From positions 82,726 to 146,725 of the forward strand of contig PHBD01000007.1 in assembly GCA_002841865.1 (NCBI GenBank): a stretch of 64,000 bases of DNA. Reading direction: 5' to 3'. The stretch comes from Deltaproteobacteria bacterium HGW-Deltaproteobacteria-19. Lineage in GTDB: Bacteria > Desulfobacterota > Syntrophia > Syntrophales > PHBD01. Below are positions 19,341 to 29,564 of this stretch, piece after piece; position 1 is the first letter of the stretch, and each line of letters starts with the position of its first letter. Below the pieces are notes generated by a model. It searched no databases and was not told the origin of the DNA. It saw only the letters and a program-made list of their open reading frames with translations. The translations under genes and the position numbers were made by a program.

Positions 19341-20634
19341 TCACCTCCTCACGATGGCGCCGGACTGGCCGTCCCAGTCGGGGGGCGGCCGGCGACCCTG
19401 CTGGTCTTTCCACTTGCCGAGCACGCCGTGGAGATAGAGCTCGTCGATCTGAGCCTGGCTCCGCCCGAGGATCTTCGTCATGATGAACTCGTTGTCGAAG
19501 CCGACGGGGCGTACGGTCCACTTGATCTTCGGCGGCGTCCGGGACATCATGACCGGAAAGTCGTGCTCCGGGTAACGCCCGTAGAGGGGGTCGTCGATCT
19601 CCTTCACGAAGCCGCGTTGGCGCCGGTGGGGATCCTCGTTCTCGTCCTTCGCGTTATGCAGGCGCGTAGCGGCGAATCCTTTCTGTTTCCCAAGATTCTC
19701 GATTTCGTCGGCAGTCTTCGTCCTGGCCCAGTCCGCGACGATATTGAGGATCGCCAGCGCGTTTCTGTCCTGCAGACGGACCGCGTGATCCGCGAACCGG
19801 GGATCCTCCGCCAGTTCAGGTTTCCCCATGGCCTCGCAGAGACCCCTGAATTCGTCCGGCGCCGGAGCGGCGATGGCGGCCAGCAGGTTGTCCCTGCAGA
19901 GGAACGTGTCGGCGGGACAGATGCACTGATCCCGGTTCCCGGCCGGCTCGACGCCCTTCTGGGCCATTTGCTGGTAAGGCCATACCCAGCCCATGGTCCG
20001 CATGATGTTCTCGCTCTGGGACATCTCGATGAACTGCCCCTTGCCGGTCTTACGGCGGTGGTGAAGGGCCGCGAGAACCGCCACCTCCCCCATGAGCGAG
20101 AGGCGGCCGGCCGGGGAAGCTCGACATCCAGGCATAGCCCGAGAGGGCCTGGGCGGCGCCGTCGTTGGAGGGCCGGTCCTGCTCCGCGTAGAGGCCCCAC
20201 TGTCCAAAGCCGTTCTTCTCGATGTAGATGATCCCTGGATTGACTTCCCGGACTTGCTCGTAGCCGATGTTCCAGCGCCGGGTGACGCCGGGGCGCAGGT
20301 TAAACTCGATGATGTCCGCCTTGGCGGCCAGTTCCTTGAAAATCTGCTGGCCCATGTCGATATGGAGATCCAGGGCCATGTAGTACTTGTTGGGGTTGAT
20401 GTGCATGAACATGGGGGACTGTTCCTTGTAGAACCACCCGAAGGGGTTCAGGGAACGGGTCACATCCCCCGCCGGGGGAAGCTCGATCTTGATGACATCG
20501 GCACCCATCTCGGCCAGGAACGACGGTCCCGAAGGCCCGAACAGAAGCGTGCAGACCTCCAGGACCCGAACCCCCTTCAGCGGGCCGGGCCGGGCAAACT
20601 TGTTTTTGACGTAATCCTTGAAGACTCCTGCCAT
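19341..20634 (-). pseudogene. Class III CoA-transferase family gene with frameshift and probable internal deletion
   Basis: N-terminal part in ORF 20050..20634 (LKGVRVLEVCTLLFGPSGPSFLAEMGADVIKIELPPAGD...AAQALSGYAWMSSFPGR); C-terminal part in another frame, ORF 19341..20207 (LSLMGEVAVLAALHHRRKTGKGQFIEMSQSENIMRT...). Confidence 0.85.
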
Positions 20635-20946
20635 AATCCCTCCTTTTGCGGAAAAAAAAACGTCCTCTTTTCCGGTTCCCCTGGTGGCAACCCGAGCTTC
20701 ATGGACGGCCGCCTCGATGCGGCCCCGGGGGGCTCACCTCCTTTCTATCTTTGATATTCGGGATTTTCGGCCGGGAATCCCCCGAAAATCCGTTTCGAGA
20801 CAACTCCGAGAATGGATGCGAGATGCCGGCTGCAATACCGGAGCGGGGAGGGCGCGAAGGAGGCAACGGGAGCGGGGAGGCGAGCGTGAATCGTACCCGG
20901 GCCGCCGACGGCCCGGGAATGGTTTCTGACAACGGCTCTTAACAGG

Positions 20947-22236
20947 CTACTTCTGCGTGAGTTTCTTTGCCAGATCCGGCAGCCCATCGAGAAGATCCTC
21001 CTCACGGCCGACCGGAGTCTTGAGCGAACCGACGGAGAGCGTTCCCATCGTCTCGATGTCGGTCCGTTTCGTTTGCAGGACCGTCGTGCTTCCGAGCGAT
21101 CCCAGGCGGCCCGTGACGGACTGTCTTGCCGCCAGCCAGCGGCCCATCTTCACGGCGTCCGTTTCCTGGACCAGGCCGGACTGCTGGAGCTTCAGCTCGT
21201 CCATGGCCCGGGCCAGGTCTTCCCGATTGACCAGATCGAAAGAACCAAGCTTCAGAATCTCCTCCCGGAGTGCTTCCGTGATGATCAGGCCCGCAACCTG
21301 CATGGGCTGGGTCGTCTCCAGATCGTAGACGACCAGGCGTGTTTTTCCGGATTCCGGGGCGGACTGCACCATGGGCACTCGTTCACGTTCCCGGGCGGCG
21401 GGCCGGACGGGCGGATGTCGATTTGGCGCGGTGGGCCTGACGCCCGGCGGGGGTGGAGTGGGTACCTCCACTTCGATGGCCGGTACGGGAGGCAGAGTCG
21501 CTTTTGCCGTTTCCTCCCCGGCCTTTTTCGGCCGTGCCGGCGGCATCCTTTTAGGCGTCATCGCAATGGACGCGGGGGGCTCCGGGGACATCGGCTTCAC
21601 GGCCGGTGCCCGAGGCGGCCCCATCCGTTCCATGGTCCGGCCCTTCCGGATCGCCGTGGCCAAGAGGTCCCCTTTAGCCTGCGCAAAGATCTCGCGATAT
21701 GTCTGATAGACGATTTTCCGGAACTCCTTCTGATGGCCCCCCGTTCCCTGCAGGAATGACCCAGGGTGGTCCTTGCTTTCAAAGACCTTGCCCGTTTCCA
21801 GATTGATCCAGAGCATCTGGAACAAGAAAAAACCCTGGAATCCCCGGCGGGCGACGACGACATAATCGGCGTGCAGTGCCCTGCCCACTCTCCTGGCGGT
21901 ATCCCAGTTGCCTCGCTGCCATGGGATATCCTCGATCTGTTTCCCGTCCAGGACGGCGTCCACATCCCCCTGTGGAACAATCTCGTAAATCCCCGTGGTC
22001 CGGAGGAATCGGTCCAGCGGTTTCGCCATGTTCACCGCATATTCCTTGTGGGATACCGCCCAGTGTAATCTGCCGGGAAGGGCGTCGGAAACGGGCAGAA
22101 AGAAGACCCGGAGCTTGGCGGTCGGGGGCGGCGAAGGGAGGGTGTTTATCTTGACCTCGGCGCAAGCGGTCATCCCCACAACGAGGATCAGACAGGCCAG
22201 GAGAAGTCTGCAGCGCTTTCTGGACGACCCGGTCAT
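20947..22236 (-). CDS. CsgG-like lipoprotein with Pro-rich linker
   Basis: LLLACLILVVGMTACAEV lipobox; C-terminal RLVVYDLETTQPMQVAGLIITEALREEILKLGSFDLVNREDLARAMDELKLQQSG is a CsgG-like repeat; central Pro-rich linker. Confidence 0.65.
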   Translation of the reverse strand: MTGSSRKRCRLLLACLILVVGMTACAEVKINTLPSPPPTAKLRVFFLPVSDALPGRLHWAVSHKEYAVNMAKPLDRFLRTTGIYEIVPQGDVDAVLDGKQIEDIPWQRGNWDTARRVGRALHADYVVVARRGFQGFFLFQMLWINLETGKVFESKDHPGSFLQGTGGHQKEFRKIVYQTYREIFAQAKGDLLATAIRKGRTMERMGPPRAPAVKPMSPEPPASIAMTPKRMPPARPKKAGEETAKATLPPVPAIEVEVPTPPPPGVRPTAPNRHPPVRPAARERERVPMVQSAPESGKTRLVVYDLETTQPMQVAGLIITEALREEILKLGSFDLVNREDLARAMDELKLQQSGLVQETDAVKMGRWLAARQSVTGRLGSLGSTTVLQTKRTDIETMGTLSVGSLKTPVGREEDLLDGLPDLAKKLTQK

Positions 22237-22362
22237 GGGATACTCCTTTGGTCGGGACGGGATTCCGATGCAAGGGGCATCGGAGAGTTCTCTTATATCA
22301 CCAATTTTTCATGAAGATCAACTGCCTTCCCGACAGAAGGGCTAGTTCCGTTCCCCGCGGCA

Positions 22363-23163
22363 TCAGGCCGTCCCGGGAAGCGACCGGATGAACCGGGTCA
22401 TGGCATCGAGGACCCGGTCGCGGGCCTGCTGATGGGGGATGTGGCCGCAGTCGGGAAGCAAAAGTGCCTCCGCCGGGCCGGCCGCCCCACAGACGATGGC
22501 CTCCACCTGGGCCGGCGTTCCGTACCGGTCGTCGACACCCTGGATGACCAGGAGCGGGCAGGAAACGCGAGGGAGAAAAGACTCGACGTTCCAGTCCCGG
22601 AATTCCGCCGAGAGCCAGGTGTCCGCCCAGCCGGAGAAGACGGCATCCACCTTGTCCCCGTGGTAGCGGGCCATCCGTTCCCGCAGGTCCGTAGTCCGGT
22701 AAAGATCGACGGCCTCCCGGATCCCCCGAAGGGTCTCCTCCTCGACGAAGACGTGGGCCGCCTCGGTGATCACCCCCCGGACCCGATCCGGATATTCCGC
22801 TGCGAAGAGGAGGGCGATGGTGCCGCCGTCGCTGTGCCCCACGAGGAACGGCCGTTCCAGGCCCAGTGCATCCAAGACCGCCGGAAGCGCTTTCAGGGCC
22901 TCGTCGTGGAGATAGCGGACCGTCCGGGGGGCAGGTAACGTATCGGACCGACCGTAGCCAAGCCGGTCGTAGACGAATCCCGCCGTCCCCGTCCGGGCGC
23001 AGAGAGCCTCCGGGAAGTCCCGCCACTGGCCGATGCTGCCCAGGCCTTCATGGAGAAACAGGATGGCCGGAGCCGATCGTTCCCGCGATGCGCCGCCCGT
23101 CCCGACGGCCTGGACGGCCAGGAGACGGCCGCGAACAGAGATCTCGAAATGCCGCGATTGCAT
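22363..23163 (-). CDS. Alpha/beta hydrolase
   Basis: PAILFLHEGLGSIGQWRDFPEAL; RPFLVGHSDGGTIALLFAAEYPD nucleophile elbow; PDCGHIPHQQ. Confidence 0.9.
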   Translation of the reverse strand: MQSRHFEISVRGRLLAVQAVGTGGASRERSAPAILFLHEGLGSIGQWRDFPEALCARTGTAGFVYDRLGYGRSDTLPAPRTVRYLHDEALKALPAVLDALGLERPFLVGHSDGGTIALLFAAEYPDRVRGVITEAAHVFVEEETLRGIREAVDLYRTTDLRERMARYHGDKVDAVFSGWADTWLSAEFRDWNVESFLPRVSCPLLVIQGVDDRYGTPAQVEAIVCGAAGPAEALLLPDCGHIPHQQARDRVLDAMTRFIRSLPGTA

Positions 23164-23466
23164 CGGCGGGGTCCGGCCTCCTCATCTTCGGCGGATTTGG
23201 AAACGCTTCCACGATACCGAAAGAGGTCCCGCATTTCATCCACTTTTAGAAGGTTGCGGTAACTTCTTAATACCTAAAACAAATAGGAGTTCCGTACAAG
23301 TTTATCAAGCGTTGTCTCCCCGTTGATTTCATCCTATCTGTCTCCCATCTTTTCCCTGTTTTCCCTGTCATCCCGACCATTCGACATCTTGAGATCCGCG
23401 GCGCCCGCGCCCCGCGAAGATAATTGCACACGATGCAGGCCTGCCTGCAGGAAAGAAAGAACCTTT

Positions 23467-25209
23467 ATGAAACGTTTGACATCCCTTTTTCTGTACCCGG
23501 TCCTGGTCGTCACCCTGCTGTGCGGAACGGCCTTCGCCGTCTCTCCCCCCGATCCCGGAACGCTGCTCAAGGAATGGAAGCAGTCCGTTTCACCCGCTCC
23601 GGACCGCCCGCCGCCGCCCGCGGTGGAGCGGGAGAAGAAAACCGATGAAGGCCCCGTGAAGGATTCGGGGATCAGGGTCCTGGTCAGGGAGTTCCGCTTC
23701 ACCGGCGCCGCAGGGATCGTCGGGGAGGCCGAGCTGCAGGCCCTGGTTAAAGACAGCATCGGGAAACGGATGGGGATGGCCGACCTGCAGCGGACGGCGG
23801 CCCTCGTCACCAACTACCTCCGGGAAAAGAAAGATCTGTTCCTGGCCCGGGCCTACCTTCCCCGGCAGGACATCACGGAGGGGGTCGTCGAGATTGCCAT
23901 TCTCGCCGGGCGATTCGACGGGCAGGTCCGGATCGACATGCAGGGCCCCCACCGGATCCGCCCCTCCCTCCTCAAGGGAATCGTCGAACGGACCCTGCCG
24001 GCGGACGGCTCCGCCCGGATGGAGGACGTCGAGCGGGCGGCCCTCCTCATGAACGATCTGCCCGGCATCAGCGCCCGAGTATCCCTGGAACCGGCGGAGA
24101 CGCCCGGCACAACCCGGATCGTCGTCCATGCCTCCGAAGGGCCGATCTTCCAGGGATCGCTGATCGGCAACAGCTTCGGCTCACGGTACACCGGAGCGCT
24201 GCAGGGATTCGGCATGATTGCCGCCAACGATCCCCTGGGAATCGGCGACAGGATCAGGCTCCTCGTGATGGGTGCCGAACGTTCGATCGGAGCCGCCGCT
24301 TATTACAGCTTCCCCTTCGGATCGACCGGATGGAACGGAACCCTCTCCTACATCAGCCTGGCCGGCAGGCCCGGAGAAGAATTTGCGTCCCTCGACATGA
24401 AATTCCGGGGTGACGTCATCGGTGCGAAGTTCGAATGTCCCCTGCTCCGTTCCCGCCGTGCCGACATCCGGACGGGCCTGGAACTGGAGCATCAGATCCT
24501 GAGCTCGGAGGCCGCCGGCGTCAACATCAGCGACAGGCGGGTATCCTCGGCGGGCCTTTTCCTGTCGGGCAACCTCGCCGATGCCTTCCGGGGCGGCGGA
24601 CGGACGGACGCCCTGCTCTCGGTGTCAGGGACCCGTGCGGACCTGTCGGGAAACGCCGATGACGAATCAAGCGATGACGCGGGCCCCGGAGTGAGCGGCG
24701 GGGCCTTCAAGCTGAACTACTCGCTGTCGCGCCTCCAGAACCTGAACCGCCTGGTCTCCCTTTTCGGATGGGTTCGGGGGCAATTCGCCTCGGACAATCT
24801 CGACGCCGCGCACCAGTTTCATCTCGGCGGCGATTCCGGCGTCCGCGCCTACTCGGGACTGGAGGCCTGCGGATCGGAGGGGCACCTCCTCACCTTCGAG
24901 ACCCGCCTGGCCCTGCCGTTCACGCCTCCCTGGGCCGCCGCACAGCTCATCGGGTTCATCGATGCCGGCTGGATCCGGCTCTACAAGGACCTCTGGCCGG
25001 GGGCCATCACAAACGCGACAGGCAAAAACGAATACCGGCTCTCCGGCGCGGGTCTCGGGTTCCAGGTGGGGAAATCCGGCCTGTACAGCCTGCGCGCCTA
25101 CTACGCGCACAGGATCGGCGAAAACGACGGACGCAGCACCACCGGACTGGATGCCGAGAATCTCGACTCGAACGGCCGCTTCGGCCTCGAGTTCATGCTC
25201 TTTTTCTAA
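23467..25209 (+). CDS. ShlB/FhaC-type two-partner secretion transporter (TpsB)
   Basis: Signal peptide; POTRA-like VLVREFRFTGAAGIVGEAELQALVKDSIGKRMGMADLQRTAALVTNYLREK; beta-barrel HQFHLGGDSGVRAYSG; C-terminal FMLFF. Confidence 0.9.
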   Translation: MKRLTSLFLYPVLVVTLLCGTAFAVSPPDPGTLLKEWKQSVSPAPDRPPPPAVEREKKTDEGPVKDSGIRVLVREFRFTGAAGIVGEAELQALVKDSIGKRMGMADLQRTAALVTNYLREKKDLFLARAYLPRQDITEGVVEIAILAGRFDGQVRIDMQGPHRIRPSLLKGIVERTLPADGSARMEDVERAALLMNDLPGISARVSLEPAETPGTTRIVVHASEGPIFQGSLIGNSFGSRYTGALQGFGMIAANDPLGIGDRIRLLVMGAERSIGAAAYYSFPFGSTGWNGTLSYISLAGRPGEEFASLDMKFRGDVIGAKFECPLLRSRRADIRTGLELEHQILSSEAAGVNISDRRVSSAGLFLSGNLADAFRGGGRTDALLSVSGTRADLSGNADDESSDDAGPGVSGGAFKLNYSLSRLQNLNRLVSLFGWVRGQFASDNLDAAHQFHLGGDSGVRAYSGLEACGSEGHLLTFETRLALPFTPPWAAAQLIGFIDAGWIRLYKDLWPGAITNATGKNEYRLSGAGLGFQVGKSGLYSLRAYYAHRIGENDGRSTTGLDAENLDSNGRFGLEFMLFF

Positions 25210-25219
25210 AGGAATCGAT

Positions 25220-28200
25220 ATGAAACGACATCTTATGCACATCGGCAGGAAGAAGCCGGTCGTTCCCGCGGCCTGCAGGAGACAGGGCATCGGTGCGGGA
25301 TCGCTCCTTCCGGCGCTGGTTTTTTTCATGATCGCGGCGGGATCCGCCCCGGTCTGTGCCCTCGATCCCAGCGCCCTCCCCACGGGCGGACAGATCGTCT
25401 CCGGCCAGGGCGGCATCGCCCAGACCGGCACCTCCATGACCGTCACCCAGCAGACCGACCGCCTGATCGCCTACTGGAACACCTTCAACATCGGCCGCGA
25501 CGCCTCCGTCACCTTCCGGCAGCCCGGTTCCTCCAGCGTCGCCCTCAACCGGGTCCTGGGCCAGACCCCCAGCCAGATCTACGGCCGCCTCTCCGCCAAC
25601 GGCCAGGTCTTCCTCGTCAATCCCGCGGGCATCTACTTCAGCCCCACCGCCCAGGTCAACGTCCGCGGTCTCGTGGCCTCCACCCTCAACATCACCGACG
25701 ACAACTTCCTGGCCGGAAACCACGCCTTTGCCCGTTCCGGGACCGCCGGCCGCATCGTCAACGAGGGAACCATCACCGCCGCCGACGGCGGCTATGTCGC
25801 CTTCCTCTCCCCGGCCATCTCCAACACCGGAGAGATCGACGCCGTCAACGGCACGGTGGCCATGGCCGCCGGCGACAGGGTGAACCTCGACTTTGCCGGG
25901 GACCGCCTCATCAACTTCACCATCCTCCAGGGGGCCGTGGACGCCCTGATCGAGAACGGCGGGCTCATCCGGGCCGACGGCGGGACGGTGATCCTCTCGG
26001 CCATGGCTGCCGGCGAGCTCACCCGGGCCGTGGTGAACCACTCCGGCGTCATCGAGGCCAGGACCCTGGAGAACCGGTCCGGCCGGATCCTCCTCCTGGC
26101 CGACGGGGACCGGGGAACTGTGGTCGTCGGCGGAACCCTCGATGCCTCCGCTCCCAATGGCGGCGACGGGGGATTCATCGAGACCTCCGCGGCCACGGTG
26201 ACCGTCCGGGACGACGCCCGGGTCACCACCCGGGCCGAACGCGGCGCCACGGGCCTCTGGCTCATCGATCCCCGGGACTTCACCATCGCCGAGAGCGGAG
26301 GCGACATGACCGGCGCCGCGGCAACCGCGGCCCTGGCCAACACCAACCTCAGGATCCGGAGCTCCGAAGGCGCCGTCGAGGGCAACGGCGACATCTTCGT
26401 CAACGATCCCATCACCTGGACCGGCAACACTCTCACCCTCTCCGCCGACCGCAACATCGAGATCAACCGGGAGCTCTACGGCTCCGGAACGGCCAGGCTC
26501 ACCCTGGAGTACGGCCAGAGGGCGAAAGACGGCGTCATCAACGGGACCGCGGCGGACTATTTTATCAACGCCAGGGTCAATCTCCCGGAGGGCGAGAACC
26601 TTCGCCCCCGCCTCGGCTCCGAGGGCGCAGAGAAGATCTTCACCATCATCACCCGCCTGGGCGCCGAAAAAAGCCGCACCGGAACCGATCTCCAGGGCAT
26701 GAAAGGAGATCTCACGAAAAACTACGCCCTGGGTGCCGACATCGACGCCTCGGCAACCAGGAACTGGAACCAAACCATGGAGAGACCCGTTGTCATTTAC
26801 GGCTTTGAACCGATCGGAGACAACGCGAATCCTTATACCGGCACCTTCGAAGGTCTAGGCCATACCATCTCGAACATCTACATCAAGAATCGCCAGGTCT
26901 CGTCCGGCGGCCTGTTCGGCGCGGTCGGGACGAGCGGCGAGGTCCGCAATGTCCGACTGTCCGGCGGCACCATCACGGGATCGGCATCCCTGGGTGCGCT
27001 GGTCGGGCGCAACTTCGGGAAAGTGATCAACAGCCACAGCACGGCCACAGTAAACGGCACCGCGGCGATGAATGACGAATACAACGGAACCGGCGGGCTG
27101 GTGGGATACAACGAGGGAACCATCACAGGCAGCAGTCACGGCAACAGCGAGGTGACGGGCGTCGGGTACGTCGGCGGCATCGTGGGAGACAATCAGGGGA
27201 CGATCCTCGACAGCAGCAACAGCGGCCCGGTCAGCGGCGACATGTTTGTCGGCGGCATCGCGGGAATCAGCAGAGGCAACAAGGCGAAAATCATCAACAG
27301 CCGCAATTCCGGACAGGTGACCGCCCGTACGGGTGACGGCGGCGGCATCGCGGGACAGAACGAAGGAGCCATCACAAGCAGCATAAACACCGGGACGGTG
27401 ACCGGCCTGGCCCGTATCGGCGGTCTGGCGGGCACGAATTCCGGGGCCATCATCGGGAGCGGCAACAGCGGGGAGGTTCGAAATCTCCCCGGTACAGACC
27501 TGGACGACGCCGGGGGAATCGCAGGGGAAAACGACATGGGCGGCACCATCGAAGACAGCTGGAACACCGGCACGGTGACAGGTTCCAAAAGAACCGGCGG
27601 GCTCGCGGGATTGAATGGAGGCGAGATTAAAAACAGTTACAACAGCGGGACTGTGACCGGAACCTCCGACGTCGGAGGGGTTGCCGGATCAAATATGAAC
27701 ACCGTGACCGGCTCTTTCAACAATGGGAGCGTGACCGGGACATCGTCCGTCGGAGGGCTCGTCGGACAGAATGGCGGCAGGGTCGCCGACACCTACAGCA
27801 CCGGAGCGGTTTCCGGAAATTCGTCCGTGGGAGGACTCGTAGGGACGAACAATGCCGGCGGAACCATCACGAACAGCTACAGCACCGGCAAGGTGAGCGG
27901 AATGTCCGAAGTCGGCGGGCTCGTGGGGACGAACAGCGGCACGGTCACCGGCAGCTTCTGGGACATGGAAACCTCGGGCCGGACGGTCTCCGCCGCCGGC
28001 ATCGGCAAGACCACCGCCGAGATGAAGAATCTGGCCACGTTTGCCGCCGCCGGCTGGGACATCGACGATGCCGGCCAGACCGGAAAGGCCTGGCGCATCT
28101 ATGACGGCTGCACCTATCCCCTCCTCCGGAATTTCATGACGCCCGCCACGGTCATCCTGTCCGATGCAAGCAGGACGAAAGTGTACGACGGAACCACCGG

Positions 28201-29500
28201 CATCAAGAACGGCTCGTACACGTGGACGAACGTGCCGGACGACTTCGATGAAAGCAAGGTCTACGGATCCGCGTCCTACACAGCCGACGGCAAAAACGTT
28301 GGAACATACTCCGTGACCATCGACGGCCTTTACTCCGGGCAGCAGGGATACGACATCAAGGGCGACGGCACCTCCACCCTCACGATCACCCCCAGGGACG
28401 TGACCGTCCGCTACACGGGGAAAGACAAGGTTTACGACGGAACCACGGCGGCCGCGGTCACCGGATCGTCGTCGGACATCATCGCCGGCGACACCGTCAC
28501 CTTCAGCCAGACGGCGGACTTCGACGACAAGAACGCCGGAACGGGGAAATCCATCCACATTGCCGACATCTCCCTGGACGGCACGGACGGCGGCAACTAC
28601 AGGCTCCGGAATTCCACGGCCACCGCCTCGGCGGACATCACCCCGGCCCCCCTGACCGTCACGGCCAACGACGACCGGAAGCTGTACGACGGAGCTGCCT
28701 ATTCCGGCGGCAACGGCGTCACCTATGCCGGTTTCGCCAACGGGGAAGACAGCAGCGTCCTGGGCGGCCTCCTCGCCTACGGCGGATCGAGCCAGGGAGC
28801 CGTTCAGGCCGGAACCTACGGCATCGATCCGTCCGGCCTGACGTCGAACAACTACGATCTCCGGTTCGTCAACGGCACCCTCACCGTTGTCGCCGTGAGT
28901 CCGCCCGATGTGAATCCTTCCGGCACTGTGAACCCGTCCGGCGCGATCCGGCCGCCGGCGGCCGTCATCGAGGCGGCGAGGGAAAACATCCGGCATACCG
29001 CCGACCTCCGGCACCGCGAAGAGCGCATCTTCTTCGCGTCCTCTTCCTTCCTGGCACCGGTGACCATCCGGACGGCGGGACCGACCACGACCCTGCTAAC
29101 CGGCGGAGCGACAGCACCTGAATCCATGACCGGGACGGCCACCCTGCCGGTCTTTGTGCAGGACAAAAGATCCGCACCCGCCTTCGCAGGCGCGTTCGAG
29201 GTCCGGGAAAACAGCACCGCCCTCTCCCTGACCCGGACGGCATCGGCACCAACCGGGACGGCACCCGAGGTTGCCGACATGGCCCCGGGGATATCGGTTT
29301 CCTTCTCCCTGACCGCGTCAAACGGCCTGACCTCCCGGCTGACGGCAACGGTCACTCCCGATGGCGTCCTCATGATCCGGGCTGGCGATTCTTCCCTGCC
29401 CGTCGACGCCGTGGAGGCCGTCCTGATGGGCCTTCAGGTCGCCCGGCAGGAAATGGAGACGAAACCGGGCGCTCTCACGTCGGTGGTTTTCATCCGATAA
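25220..29500 (+). CDS. Filamentous haemagglutinin-like TpsA exoprotein with GLUG-type repeats and YDG/MBG domains
   Basis: TPS domain QQTDRLIAYWNTFNIGRDASVTFRQPGSSSVALNRVLGQTPSQIYGRLSANGQVFLVNPAGIYFSP; repeated SVGGLVGTN..GTITNSYSTGKVSG; KVYDGTTAAAVTGSSSDIIAGDTVTF...; directly downstream of TpsB. Confidence 0.92.
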   Translation: MKRHLMHIGRKKPVVPAACRRQGIGAGSLLPALVFFMIAAGSAPVCALDPSALPTGGQIVSGQGGIAQTGTSMTVTQQTDRLIAYWNTFNIGRDASVTFRQPGSSSVALNRVLGQTPSQIYGRLSANGQVFLVNPAGIYFSPTAQVNVRGLVASTLNITDDNFLAGNHAFARSGTAGRIVNEGTITAADGGYVAFLSPAISNTGEIDAVNGTVAMAAGDRVNLDFAGDRLINFTILQGAVDALIENGGLIRADGGTVILSAMAAGELTRAVVNHSGVIEARTLENRSGRILLLADGDRGTVVVGGTLDASAPNGGDGGFIETSAATVTVRDDARVTTRAERGATGLWLIDPRDFTIAESGGDMTGAAATAALANTNLRIRSSEGAVEGNGDIFVNDPITWTGNTLTLSADRNIEINRELYGSGTARLTLEYGQRAKDGVINGTAADYFINARVNLPEGENLRPRLGSEGAEKIFTIITRLGAEKSRTGTDLQGMKGDLTKNYALGADIDASATRNWNQTMERPVVIYGFEPIGDNANPYTGTFEGLGHTISNIYIKNRQVSSGGLFGAVGTSGEVRNVRLSGGTITGSASLGALVGRNFGKVINSHSTATVNGTAAMNDEYNGTGGLVGYNEGTITGSSHGNSEVTGVGYVGGIVGDNQGTILDSSNSGPVSGDMFVGGIAGISRGNKAKIINSRNSGQVTARTGDGGGIAGQNEGAITSSINTGTVTGLARIGGLAGTNSGAIIGSGNSGEVRNLPGTDLDDAGGIAGENDMGGTIEDSWNTGTVTGSKRTGGLAGLNGGEIKNSYNSGTVTGTSDVGGVAGSNMNTVTGSFNNGSVTGTSSVGGLVGQNGGRVADTYSTGAVSGNSSVGGLVGTNNAGGTITNSYSTGKVSGMSEVGGLVGTNSGTVTGSFWDMETSGRTVSAAGIGKTTAEMKNLATFAAAGWDIDDAGQTGKAWRIYDGCTYPLLRNFMTPATVILSDASRTKVYDGTTGIKNGSYTWTNVPDDFDESKVYGSASYTADGKNVGTYSVTIDGLYSGQQGYDIKGDGTSTLTITPRDVTVRYTGKDKVYDGTTAAAVTGSSSDIIAGDTVTFSQTADFDDKNAGTGKSIHIADISLDGTDGGNYRLRNSTATASADITPAPLTVTANDDRKLYDGAAYSGGNGVTYAGFANGEDSSVLGGLLAYGGSSQGAVQAGTYGIDPSGLTSNNYDLRFVNGTLTVVAVSPPDVNPSGTVNPSGAIRPPAAVIEAARENIRHTADLRHREERIFFASSSFLAPVTIRTAGPTTTLLTGGATAPESMTGTATLPVFVQDKRSAPAFAGAFEVRENSTALSLTRTASAPTGTAPEVADMAPGISVSFSLTASNGLTSRLTATVTPDGVLMIRAGDSSLPVDAVEAVLMGLQVARQEMETKPGALTSVVFIR

Positions 29501-29507
29501 AACGCAT

Positions 29508-29534
29508 CCCGGCCGGATTTGAAATCCGGCCGGG
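29508..29534. terminator. Hairpin between TpsA and autotransporter genes
   Basis: CCCGGCCGGATTT-G-AAATCCGGCCGGG, perfect 13-bp arms. Confidence 0.7.
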
Positions 29535-29564
29535 CATCCGGTCTTTTCAGGAAAGGAATCATCC

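Noticed and set aside
25193-26773. 526-aa minus-strand ORF rich in Gly/Asp/Val
   Set aside because: Antisense to the TpsA gene; low-complexity composition caused by the repetitive sense-strand codons. Same reasoning for 27689..29014 and 30531..31598.
27100-27960. Short repeated DNA units resembling an array
   Set aside because: They are protein-level GLUG-like repeats inside the TpsA coding frame, not identical repeats with unique spacers, so not CRISPR.
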